A DNA stretch of 64,000 nucleotides from Torymus aiolomorphi (lineage: Eukaryota > Arthropoda > Insecta > Hymenoptera > Torymidae): assembly GCA_036365515.1 (NCBI GenBank), contig CM070877.1, positions 64,740,522 through 64,804,521 on the forward strand, written 5' to 3'. The position numbers and the translations under genes were made by a program. The notes beneath the pieces are model-generated. The model was not told the DNA's origin, searched no databases, and saw nothing but the letters and a program-made list of their open reading frames with translations. This document shows positions 44,431 to 53,828 of this stretch, in pieces; positions within the stretch are counted from its first letter, which is position 1; every line of letters starts with the position of its first letter.

Positions 44431-45010
44431 CACTGTGTTCTATTTGAAAAAAATGGCCGAAATAAAATATCTCGCGATCGCAAAGAGGTAGAGAAATGAA
44501 TCCAATGTAATTTTAAAGTTGAAGTAATACTGAATAAAGGAAAATTATCCTGATGCATCAAAAGTAAATTTTTGTTTTAATTTACAAAGTTACAACTTTT
44601 TGAAAAAATGCTTTTCTCTGGCTTTGAACATAGTTAATCAATTTTTTTAATTTAAGTGAGCACGTTGTCTTGTGCGATGTATGTCATGAAGATTGTGTCC
44701 ATAAATTCTCAGACCCCAATATAAAAAATTGAATTATTTAGAAAGAATATGACATAGATCACATAAGATAACGTACTTAAATAAAAAAACATTTGATTAG
44801 ATATGTCAAAACGAGAGAAAGGCATTTTTTTGAAAAAATGTACACTTTGACCTCCGACTTCAAGGTAAAAAATTTATTTTTGATACATCGATATAATTTT
44901 CCTCTAGTCAACATTACTTAAACTTTAAAATGTCATTGGATTCATTTTTCTATCTCTTTGGGATCGCGAGATATTTCATTTTGTCCATATTTTTTAAATA
45001 GAACACAGTG
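44431..45010. mobile_element. 580-bp foldback element (near full-length palindrome)
   Basis: The left end CACTGTGTTCTATTT and right end AAATAGAACACAGTG are inverted. The inverted match continues inward at roughly 75-80 percent almost to the centre near 44718, including ATATCTCGCGATC against GATCGCGAGATAT and TGAATCCAATG against CATTGGATTCA. No coding capacity. It interrupts a GC-rich segment. The type fits a MITE or foldback transposon; a related short end motif (CACTGTGTTTT) lies at 45374 beside the small hairpin at 45302. Confidence 0.88.
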
Positions 45011-45301
45011 TGGCGTTAGCGAGCCGGCTATGCGGCTGCCGATCCTAGCGCGGTGTCGATACGGCTTCTCCTGTGATGGGTGAGAGGGGGGTTACCGCAG
45101 GGATAAATCGAGTGTGTGTTTGCGCGCGAGACGCCGCGCGTCGTTCACCGTGCTCTCGGTGCTTTGCTTCGCATTTCTCGCGTTTCTCAGTGACTGGCGA
45201 TTTTGCCACGTCACAATCTATACTATAATCATTTGGTTTTATAAGAAATGTTATGAAGATATAAAATAGTTATTGTCATAATTATTCAACATTATTTTTT
45301 G

Positions 45302-45381
45302 ACACAACGTGCATAAAGTGCTATTTTAGCGTACGCTTACAAACGTAAGCGTGCGTAAAAGTAGTACTTTATCCACTGTGT
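45302..45381. repeat. 80-nt hairpin with 4-nt loop
   Basis: Arms 45302-45340 and 45345-45381 pair along almost their whole length around the loop AAAC, with the best match at GCGTACGCTTAC/GTAAGCGTGCGT and ATAAAGT/ACTTTAT. The outer ends read ACACA and TGTGT. It is either a very short MITE or a pre-miRNA-like structure; transcription is unknown. Confidence 0.85.
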
Positions 45382-45983
45382 TTTAAAAAAATATAATTGA
45401 ATTTTTTATATTATGTAACTTGAATTACATAGAAACTCTCTTTATTCATACTTCAGTCATAGTTTAAATATGTAAAATCAAGGACTTAAGACGACAAAAT
45501 TCAAAATTCTTAGTTGAATGTAAAGTCGTGTTATAATCTAAGATATGGTCCTGAAATTATTGTTAATAATAGTTTTTCAATTTACATACTAGAAATTAGA
45601 TTTAAAAAGAAATATTATGGTATTTAGCCTATAAACATTTAGAAACATATAGGAAAGTTTTATTTTTGTTCACAACACATCATTGCTGAATTTAGTCACT
45701 GGTAAATAAAAAGAATGGATGGTAGATATCGACTTTTAACACGGAATCGACGAACGTTTTACAGTTGTTATAAGTATAACCGTAGCCCTTTGAACCTTAT
45801 ATGGGTGAAAATCATCTAACCCGCATATTTCAGCTTTGAGTAAAAAAAAAGTGAAAAAATCGCGTTTTTTGGTTTGTACGTGTTTCTTGTAGTATCTAGA
45901 ATATCTGTTTAGAATCTGTTAGAATATGTTTTAAAGTTATTAGATGCCAGGGGAATTACATGTGTGACAGGGAAATTACATGT
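45382..45983. other. AT-rich DNA, no gene seen
   Basis: No supported open frame or repeat. Confidence 0.5.
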
Positions 45984-46860
45984 ATCTAGGTCTAGGTGTT
46001 CCGAGTGCCCGATGATGGAGTCTAGGTGGTACGCACCGTAGGTTTGTGCCTCTAGGTATTGGAACTCGCCGAATGCGTGGTCTAGGTGTTCAGGGTAGCC
46101 GATGACGGAGTCTAGGTGGTATGCTCCATAGTTTTTGCCTCTAGGTATTGGAACTCAGCGAATGCGTGGTCTAGGTGTTCGGGGTTGCTGATGACGGAGC
46201 CTAGGTGGTACGAACCGTAGGTTTTTTGCCTCTAAGTATTGGAACTCACCGAATGCGTGATCTAGGTGTTTATAATGGCCTATGACGGAGTCTAGGTGAT
46301 GTGCGCCGTACGTTTCTGGCTCTAGGTGTTCGAATGCATCCAATGCTTGATCTAGGTGTTCAGGGTTGCTGATAACGGAGCTTAGGTGGTATGCACCGTA
46401 GGTTTTGGCCTCTGGATATTGGAACTCACCGAGTGTGTGGTCTACGTGTTCAGGGTGGCCGATGACGGAGTCTAGGTGGTGCGCTCCGTAGTTATTTGTA
46501 TCTAGGTGTCGGAATGCATTCCATGTGTGGTCTAGGTAGTCGGAGTAGCCGATGACGGTGTTTAGGTGATACGCTCCGTAGTTTTCATCGTCCAACACGT
46601 TTTCGATGCATTCCAACACCCAGAGGCAAAAAACTACGGAGCGCATCACCTAAACTCCATCATCAGCCACCCCAAAGATCTAGACCATGCATTCGGTGCG
46701 TTCCAACATTTTGAGGAAAAAAACTACGAAGTACACCACCTAGATATCGTCATCGGCTTCCCTGATCACCAGGACCATGTATTAAGTGCGCCCTGATATC
46801 TAAACGCAAAAAACTACACAGCGCACCATCTAGACTCCATCATCGGCCTCCCAGGCGATC
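45984..46860 (-). repeat. Mirror-image array of about 90-bp units encoding a 30-residue repeat
   Basis: From 45984 to about 46590 units of about 90 bp (TCTAGGTGTTC...GAGTCTAGGTGGT) run in one orientation. From about 46600 to 46860 the same units run inverted. Read in the coding sense (minus on the left, plus on the right) each unit gives about 30 residues such as 'YGAHHLDSVIGHPEHLDHAF' plus '(G/D)(E/A)F(Q/E)(Y/H)LEAK'. The longest frames are 46155-46649 minus (164 codons) and 46566-46796 plus (76 codons). Alternate units are more alike, suggesting a 180-bp higher-order unit. A frameshift near 46226 interrupts the minus frame. The hydrophobic start of the minus frame is read-through of the inverted half and not good evidence for a signal peptide. 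Function unknown. Confidence 0.8.
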
Positions 46861-47511
46861 GCGGATCACAATGACTTATATTTACATAGTGTGAAAACGT
46901 TATGAGAGGTTGTTACAGTGTATTATTAATAACATTATTAAATGGTAGTATAGTTATTCACAAAAATTTTAAATTTGAATGTTTTTTTAAGCTCGATAAA
47001 ATGATTAAATTAGTAAAATTTTTTAAATAATATAATCAAACGCGTATTACTTAGGTATGATGATAAATTAACAATACTATTAATTGTAAAGTCATATGAA
47101 AATAATTCGTTTTACTTTTATAGATTCCAAGAAAAACTGATACTTGCTTTATTTTCCTCTACTTTGAATTAGTTTAGACGAATGTATACATAAAATATTT
47201 TCGAGAAAAAAATGTAATTCTTTCTTTTTGGAGAAAACATTTCTCAAAGATTCCGTAGATCTTTCAAAACAAACTTTGTTAGTATAGTATTCTTCTACAG
47301 GGCATCCTTGTTACCTGTTTCAAAAAAATATTTAAGCTCTTCTCAAAGTTTTTCGTAGAGTCCTTATACAGTTGTTGCGTTAGAAAAGACGGGACAGAGA
47401 GAGGAGGGTGGGGGCGGGGGAGTTGAATTTTTTGTAAAAAGCGACTTAACAGTTGTTTAGAGAGGTAATAAAAATAATTTATTTTTGTTAGTATATAAGT
47501 TTTGCACGAAC
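46861..47511. other. AT-rich DNA, no gene seen
   Basis: Nothing coding recognised; a G-rich patch lies at 47395-47420. Confidence 0.5.
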
Positions 47512-47516
47512 TTTTG

Positions 47517-47933
47517 TGTTCGAAATTGTAGTACCCAAAGTGACCGCTAGGTGGCAAGCGCCGAGCGCGCAACCTTCAATGAAAAACATCACCCCACGCT
47601 TAAGTAGGGGCCTGCACCACGCACTCGCCGTCTCTCGCCAAACATTATTTGCCTTACTTATATTTACCCCTTGCTTTACTTATTGCCCAATTGCTATTTT
47701 TTTGCTTTGCTGATATTACGCGAGGCTCTCGTATTATCAGTTTGCCTATTGCATATACCTTGCGTATTGCTTGCCTATTTTACTCGAACGCGCTTAGCGT
47801 TCTTATTCCTTTTGCTTCCAATTTCACTTTCGAGTGGGTTGGAGCAAAGACTTTCAGAGTCAATACAATTTATTATTTTCTCTCGGCGATAAACCCTAAC
47901 AATATAAACTCCGTATACGTTCATTCGTATACA
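47517..47933 (+). repeat. 5' LTR of BEL/Pao element
   Basis: 417 bp, TGTT...TACA, highly similar to the 3' LTR. Short open frames in it are not genes. Confidence 0.95.
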
Positions 47934-47937
47934 TTTT

Positions 47938-47955
47938 TGGTCCTTCGAGCCGGAT
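47938..47955 (+). promoter_or_regulatory. Primer binding site of BEL/Pao element
   Basis: TGGTCCTTCGAGCCGGAT begins four bases after the 5' LTR end and starts with the TGG expected for tRNA 3'-CCA pairing. The tRNA is not identified. Confidence 0.75.
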
Positions 47956-48183
47956 AGGGTTGTCAATCGAGAGAAATTCTTACAAAGCAATAGAACTCTC
48001 GAGTGTTACATTAATTGTCAGAGATTTACGACCTTTGGCAAGTTAGTTCTTTGGAGATTTATGACCTCCTAACGAAATCTATCGTGTGACTGATCTGTTT
48101 GCCCCTGCCACTCTGCACAGCGGGCGGAGATACCACACAAACTCTCATAACACTCAGGGATCTGCTTACTTCTTTCAATCAAA

Positions 48184-49940
48184 ATGCCAACACTTTCACT
48201 TACGCAAACCATCGAGCGTCAGTTCGAATTATTTAATCGAATCTGCAATTCAAGTACCAATATCAAGAAAGTGGGCAAGGACAATATCACTCGTGAGCTT
48301 CTCGAAGCTAAGCTACAGATGTTAGAGAAGAACTGGAAAGAATTCCAAGAAAATCATACTATTGTCCTATCCCAGAAATTTGAAAGCACGAGCAAGAGTG
48401 ACTATTTTGTTACTGACTGCTATGAGACGACTGAAGATAGTTACATAAATGCAGTGGTCGATATAGCCCATTGGCTTAAACAATTCCCTCAACAAGCTAA
48501 TGTGCCTGTTGCACAGCAACCAGTCTCCACAAGAAAGTTACCTAACATTGAAGTTCCTACCTTTCCGGTAAATTTGCCGACTGGCTAGATTTTAAAGATC
48601 TATTCAAAGCTACCATCATCAAAGATGAACGACTATCTAATTCAGAGAAATTACAACAATTGAAAATGCACGTTCAAGGAGAAGCAGCTGATATGCTCAA
48701 AACAATTCAAATTACAGATCTCAACTTCCCTATTGCCTGGAAAAAGTTAGAAGATCACTATACAAACAAACGTCGACTTGTTGCCCTTTATACCAAGACA
48801 CTACTCGATTTGTCTGCCGTAAATTCCGATTCTCCATCTCAATTACAATCCCTTCTTAATTCAACAACAAATACAATCTCCGCTTTAGAGCAACTCAAAA
48901 GGCCAACCAATCAATGGGATGATCTTCTCGTGCCTATCATTTCTCATAAGCTTGATTTCAAAACCTTATGCGAGTGGGAAAAACAAGTCAGTAAAAGTGC
49001 CGATCCCCCTACTTTTGTCCAACTTAGTCGGTTCATCACCGAGCATATTGATTTTTTAGAAACCACCTCCGTGTCTAAGTTAAGTAAATCTAAAACTCCA
49101 GAAAACAGATCAATTAGTTCTCATGCTACGTTCACCGACAAGTGTGTCTTTTATGCAGACGCACATTTCATTACCCGTTGCGACGCCTTCAAAACCAAAA
49201 CCGCAAGTGAGCGAAAAATCTTCGTAGAAAAAAGGAAGTTATGTTTCAATTGTCTAGAGTTTCACCTGATCAGTAATTGCCGATCTGACAGAAGATGTAT
49301 CATATGTAGCAAACAACATCATACGCTTCTTCATGAAAATACAAATACAAGTTCTCACGTGTCTACCATTGAACCCATACATAACCACGTCGCTTTCACT
49401 GGTCCCTCTTTTACTACCAACACTGAGCTGCAACTAAGTTTAGTAGCTCAAAGCTCCGGTGTAGAACCTGTTCTTCTGGCTACCGCGTTGGTGAAATTAC
49501 GTGGTGCTGATGGCAGAATTCATACTGCTCGAGCTATGATAGAGCCTGGATCCCAAAGTTCTTTTGTATCCGAGGTGTTATTAAAGAAGCTTGAACAACC
49601 ATACTCTGCCACGACAGTGCCGTTGAGTGGTATTGGAGGTTATTCTCACATCCCTGCTAAGGGCCGGACCACTTTGCAACTTACATTGGCTTTCAACCCT
49701 AAAGCACATTTGCAGTTAAACGCACTAGTACTTCGTTTTATTACAAAATACACGCAAAGATGTCATAAACTAAAGAATGCCTGGACCCATTTGAAGGGAT
49801 TAGAATTAGCGGACGATTTCAGAGAAACACCTGCTGAAATTGATATTTTACTTGGAGCTGACATCTTCCCAGAGATCTTGCTCGACGGACTGGTCAAAGG
49901 ACCTTTCGGAACTCCAATGGCCCAACGCACAATCTTCTGA
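48184..49940 (+). pseudogene. BEL/Pao gag-protease polyprotein (one frameshift, protease Asp replaced)
   Basis: Two frames, 48184-48588 and 48600-49940, form one polyprotein joined at a single-base frameshift near 48562 (within the 'PTF(S)GKFADWLDFKDLF' region). The N-terminal half is a DUF1759-type gag ('LLEAKLQMLEKNWKEF', 'LKMHVQGEAADMLKTI', 'WKKLEDHYTNKRRLV'). Next comes a pair of zinc motifs: the first, 'CFNCLEFHLISNC', is one residue shorter than the usual CCHC; the second is 'CIICSKQHHTLLH'. Residues near 49535-49590 match the DUF1758 aspartic protease, but the active-site box reads 'IEPGSQSSF', with Glu where Asp is required. The later 'DILLGADIF' block is intact. The frame stops at 49940 and no polymerase follows. 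Confidence 0.9.
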
Positions 49941-50079
49941 TGGATTACTAGCGGACCTATTGCCAAACTTAACACCTCAACATCTCTAATTGCAACAGTT
50001 CAATCTTAGTTTTCAGATCGGTTTAAATGTCTGCTAAACGAATTCTGTTCGCCCATTGTATGGACGAAAGCGGGCGGTA

Positions 50080-50498
50080 TGTTCGGAATTGTAGTACCCA
50101 AAGTGATCGCTAGGTGGCAAGCGCCGAGCGCGTAACCTTCAATGAAAAACATCACCCCACGTGCTTAAGTAGGGGCCTGCGCCACGCACTCGCCGTCTCT
50201 CGCCAAACATTATTTGCCTTACTTATATTTACCCCTTGCTTTACTTATTGCCCAATTGCTATTTTTTTGCTTTGCTGATATTACGCGAGGCTCTCGTATT
50301 ATCAATTTGCCTATTGCATATACCTTGCGTATTGCTTGCCTATTTTACTCGAACGCGCTTAGCGTTCTTATTCCTTTTGCTTCCAATTTTACTTTCGAGT
50401 GGGTTGGAGCAAAGACTTTCAGAGTCAATAAAATTTATTATTTTCTTTCGGCGATAAACCATAACAATATAAACTCCGTATACGTTCATTCGTATACA
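50080..50498 (+). repeat. 3' LTR of BEL/Pao element
   Basis: 419 bp, preceded by a purine-rich stretch (GGACGAAAGCGGGCGGTA) that probably served as polypurine tract. Followed by the TTTTG duplication. Confidence 0.95.
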
Positions 50499-50589
50499 TT
50501 TTGATTTTTATAAATGGGAGCGTCCACCAGAAACCAGCCAGCGGGCATGTGCAACGCATTTTTCGTGCAAAACACGCTCTGTTCAACTT

Positions 50590-51060
50590 ACTCCTAATCG
50601 TATTCTGAGTCTCTCAGAAAAAAACAAGACATATATCGATTGATTTTTTCCTGCTCTTTCCAATGGTGCTATTGTTTTTACTCCGAAACTTTTTCTTCTG
50701 GTTGAAAATTCGAGTTGAAAGTTCAGAGCCATTTTTCTCAAAGTATATCATGTTTATTTTCAAAATTCATGTCACCATTCGAAAGTACAAGTCTTAAGCT
50801 ACAAAACCCTAAATTTTCAAATTGGAGAAATGAAGGGCTCAAAAGTATCAAGATTAAAAAGACAGCGGTGAGTGGCCGCGCGAGCTCTTTGCGCTGTGCT
50901 CAGACGCGCCGCACGCTTGGGCTTGGTATAATGAGCTCGTAATCGTATTTTGAGTCTCTCAGAAAAAAACAAGAGACATATATCAATAGATATTTTTCCT
51001 ACTCTTTCCAATGGTGCTATTCTTTTTACTCCTATACACTTTTCGAGTGGAAAGTTCAGA
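50590..51060 (+). repeat. Direct repeat pair around a GC-rich insert; also inverted near 57000
   Basis: Blocks at 50590-50710 and 50940-51058 are near copies (TATT(C/T)TGAGTCTCTCAGAAAAAAAC, TCTTTCCAATGGTGCTATT). The sequence between them (50770-50890) reappears inverted at about 57080-57185, including AGCTACAAAACCCTAAA and AAAAAGACAGCGG. Part of a dispersed repeat family. Confidence 0.8.
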
Positions 51061-52166
51061 ACCATCGTTGACATTTTAAAGCTTTTTTTTTATTATGAAA
51101 ATAATAAATATTGAGAAAGAAAACATTTTCAGTGGGTGATAAATACCTTCCAAGGAGCTTTTTTAAGTATTGGGAACGACTCTGTGGTCTCACAAGTAAC
51201 CCTACGGAAGTGTCACTCACCAATTTTCCTGAGCCTTTGCACACGGTTTTTATACCGAAAAATATGAGACACCTTTATGTTTTTAGGTGCCCATAAAGAG
51301 TTTTAAGGTTGTGGATAGCCAATTGTGAATTTTTATATACAAGGCAGGCCTATTAAATCTATTCACGCAAATTGCTTCAAAGGTATGGTTCAAAGGCGAA
51401 ATCTGCCTTTCACCAAAGTTGAACGGTTCAAGAAGGACAATCTGAAAATGATCTACAATTTGACCGAAAAACAGTTTTCAAGGATATTTGAAGATCAAAA
51501 TCTGACATTTTAAATAGGATCCCCTTTTTTATCATAATGACCTTATAAGATCATTGAATGGTCACTATCATTCTTTCTATTGTAGTCTACTGGAACTCGA
51601 CCTCTACAAAGGTTTTATGATTTGAAGAATGAAAAGTAAAAATGACTTTCAACTTAACGTTGAAGACGATTTTCGCCTTCTTTAAATGATGCATCTTTTC
51701 TAGAGGTCAATTTTCACTAGATTTCCAATAAAAAGGATTTTATTGACCATTACATGCTCTTATAAGGTTACTTCGACCTAATACAAAAAAAAATTCTATA
51801 TGTATGTAAAATTTTCCATTTTTTACAATTCCTAGGTCAAAAATAGTAGTGCACATGTTAGAGAGTAAAAAGAGAGATGGTGGTACCGTAAAGTGAAAAC
51901 AAGAAATAAAAAAAAAAATAGTTTTAGGCGCATTTTGATAAATAAAATAATAATAATTTTTTAATTTTCTTTACATTAAATAAAAAAAATAATAACTTTT
52001 TATTTTCTCTACAGTAATATTAATGTATCTATGGTAACTAAAAACTTATTAGTATTTTTCTTGAAATGAATATCAGAGAATGAAAAAAGTTATGAGAATA
52101 AAAATATAAAAACTATGAGTTATCTAATTTATAGTATAATTTATTTATAATTAATATGTATTTTTA
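51061..52166. other. Non-coding; block shared inverted with 56900-56970
   Basis: 51180-51275 (…AAGTAACCCTACGGAAGTGTCACTCACC…) matches the reverse complement of 56885-56975. The remaining sequence is AT-rich and holds the 3' flank of the pogo-like gene. The 62-codon open frame at 51325-51513 is not recognised. Confidence 0.6.
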
Positions 52167-53750
52167 TTATTTACAATAATGCGGATTACTTCTATTGCTT
52201 GGGTCAAAGAAATGATCGATACATAGAGCTTTAGTACACCAAGCGCACCTAATAATAGCAATACTACTGCATAGTTGACAAGATTCATCGCAATTTTTAA
52301 AACAGTAATCTACTGGAGTTTCAAAATGTGGCGGTTTTTCTACATATCTACTTTTATTCCAAGCATACTGAAACATATTAACGAATCTAGGTGAAGAAAA
52401 TTGATTATGAATGAGAGATTGAAGTTTCAGTATGTTATTTCGCAAATGTAAATTAATGTCATAACTATTTAAAATAATTAAATCTGAAAAACACCTCAAA
52501 AAATTTTTCCATGGTCTAAAGGTGTATACATCGAGTGGTTGTATCATTCCTGTTGTACCACCCGGAATTGTCAATATTTTCACTTGCTTATTACAAACAA
52601 TTACATCTTGAAATTTTTTATCAGTTTGTCCTGACCAAGAATCTAAACACAAAACAGAAGTTTCTCCAACATTAGGTAGAAAAGCTTCTTCATACCATTT
52701 AATTATTAAGTTTGAAGTTAATTTTCCAGATATTGAAGCAAACACAATAATATTTTCTGCTTTGTATAAATTTTTTTCTACCAATGGTCCGAAATAACCG
52801 TTTTTTTCTTGTGTTACTATAAGTAAAGGGGATTTTAAAACTCCACTTGCAGATACAAAAGGTTGAATCGTGTAACTATGAGTAAGCGAATTTAAAGATT
52901 GCGCCAATGATTCAATTTTCAAAGTTCCCTTGAAAGGCAATGTACGCCCTGCACGCATTTCCAGATTAAAATCCAACTGATCAGTATTATATACATTATC
53001 TCTTCCTATTTGTGAAATTTCAAATTTAACTTTATCCGTGAATCGCGAAGTCTCTTTAGATAATGCTACTTTATTTTTCAAACTAGATGTAGTGACGAAT
53101 TTATTAATTTTCCTTGATACAATTCGATGCTGCTGTTTAAATTTATAAATCCACTTTGAAGATGCTGTAAATAATTCATTTGATAGACCAACATCATCTC
53201 TAGATTTAATAGCCCATCTCTTTATATCTAAATCATGAACTGGTAGAGATTTTTCTCGCGCATTTTGAAATTGTTCTAGCACATATTCAGAAATTTTCAA
53301 TAATTTGTCAAGTCTAGTTCCCCCTTGAGAAATTTCTTTCTTCCATCTATATAATGTCTTAACATTATTGACTTTTCTAAACCTATGTTTAACTGTAGTT
53401 AGTTTAAGACGTCCTTTACTTCCAGAACGCCAAAAATTAACAGCATTGGTTTTATAATCTAGATCTATTGGTACCAAAACTTTTTTGCTACTTTCTAAAT
53501 TATTTATTACATTATAATCATCTTCAAATTCTTCTTCTATAGCACAAGCATCAGAAATGACACTTTCTTCATCAAAATTTAACGTATCATATGTTTCTAT
53601 AAATAAATTATCATTTATTGCATCTTTAATTAAAGTTTCAAGCTCTAACGAAAACTGTTTTTCTTCTTTAGTAATAATTGATTGAATGTCAAATCGAGAA
53701 TCATTGAAAGCTTTTCCTAATAGCGTTAAAACATTCTTAGGATTGATCAT
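52167..53750 (-). CDS. pogo-like transposase, uninterrupted (copy 2)
   Basis: A 527-residue frame from ATG 53750-53748 ('MINPKNVLTLLG'); the open frame extends 26 codons further upstream, but this Met aligns with the start region of the split copy at 20058. Residues about 95-145 hold a helix-turn-helix ('TNAVNFWRSG...LTTVKHRFRKV...LYRWKKE'); residues about 150-230 hold a CENP-B-type second DNA-binding domain. The DDE domain follows, with 'VYNTDQLDFN' (first Asp), 'VLCLDSWSGQ' (second) and 'GMIQPLDVYTFRPWKN' (third). The C-terminus carries a Cys/His cluster ('CQLCSS...RCAWCTKALCIDHFF...HYC'). All domains are complete and there is no internal stop, unlike the copy at 20058. It may be an active transposase or a domesticated gene; no TIRs were found around it. 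Confidence 0.88.
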   Translation of the reverse strand: MINPKNVLTLLGKAFNDSRFDIQSIITKEEKQFSLELETLIKDAINDNLFIETYDTLNFDEESVISDACAIEEEFEDDYNVINNLESSKKVLVPIDLDYKTNAVNFWRSGSKGRLKLTTVKHRFRKVNNVKTLYRWKKEISQGGTRLDKLLKISEYVLEQFQNAREKSLPVHDLDIKRWAIKSRDDVGLSNELFTASSKWIYKFKQQHRIVSRKINKFVTTSSLKNKVALSKETSRFTDKVKFEISQIGRDNVYNTDQLDFNLEMRAGRTLPFKGTLKIESLAQSLNSLTHSYTIQPFVSASGVLKSPLLIVTQEKNGYFGPLVEKNLYKAENIIVFASISGKLTSNLIIKWYEEAFLPNVGETSVLCLDSWSGQTDKKFQDVIVCNKQVKILTIPGGTTGMIQPLDVYTFRPWKNFLRCFSDLIILNSYDINLHLRNNILKLQSLIHNQFSSPRFVNMFQYAWNKSRYVEKPPHFETPVDYCFKNCDESCQLCSSIAIIRCAWCTKALCIDHFFDPSNRSNPHYCK

Positions 53751-53828
53751 TATTGTGCAAAATATACACTTGTATCTGAAATAAATAATTTTTTTTACAC
53801 TCCGTGCGCAAAGTTCGATTTCGCACAC

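Larger units (their letters stand above)
47512..50503 (+). mobile_element. BEL/Pao LTR retrotransposon with internal deletion (gag-protease only)
   Basis: Direct LTRs at 47517-47933 and 50080-50498 begin TGTTCG(A/G)AATTGTAG and end GTATACA. The 5-bp target duplication TTTTG is at 47512-47516 and 50499-50503. A primer binding site follows the 5' LTR. Between the LTRs lies a BEL-type gag and aspartic protease, but the sequence jumps to the 3' LTR shortly after the protease: reverse transcriptase, RNase H and integrase are absent. Total length 2,982 bp against 5-7 kb for complete relatives. Intact LTRs and TSD show that the deleted form may itself have transposed. Confidence 0.95.

Noticed and set aside
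46566..46649. Signal peptide at the start of the 30-residue-repeat frame
   Set aside because: The hydrophobic start is read-through of the inverted half of the array and not an independent leader.
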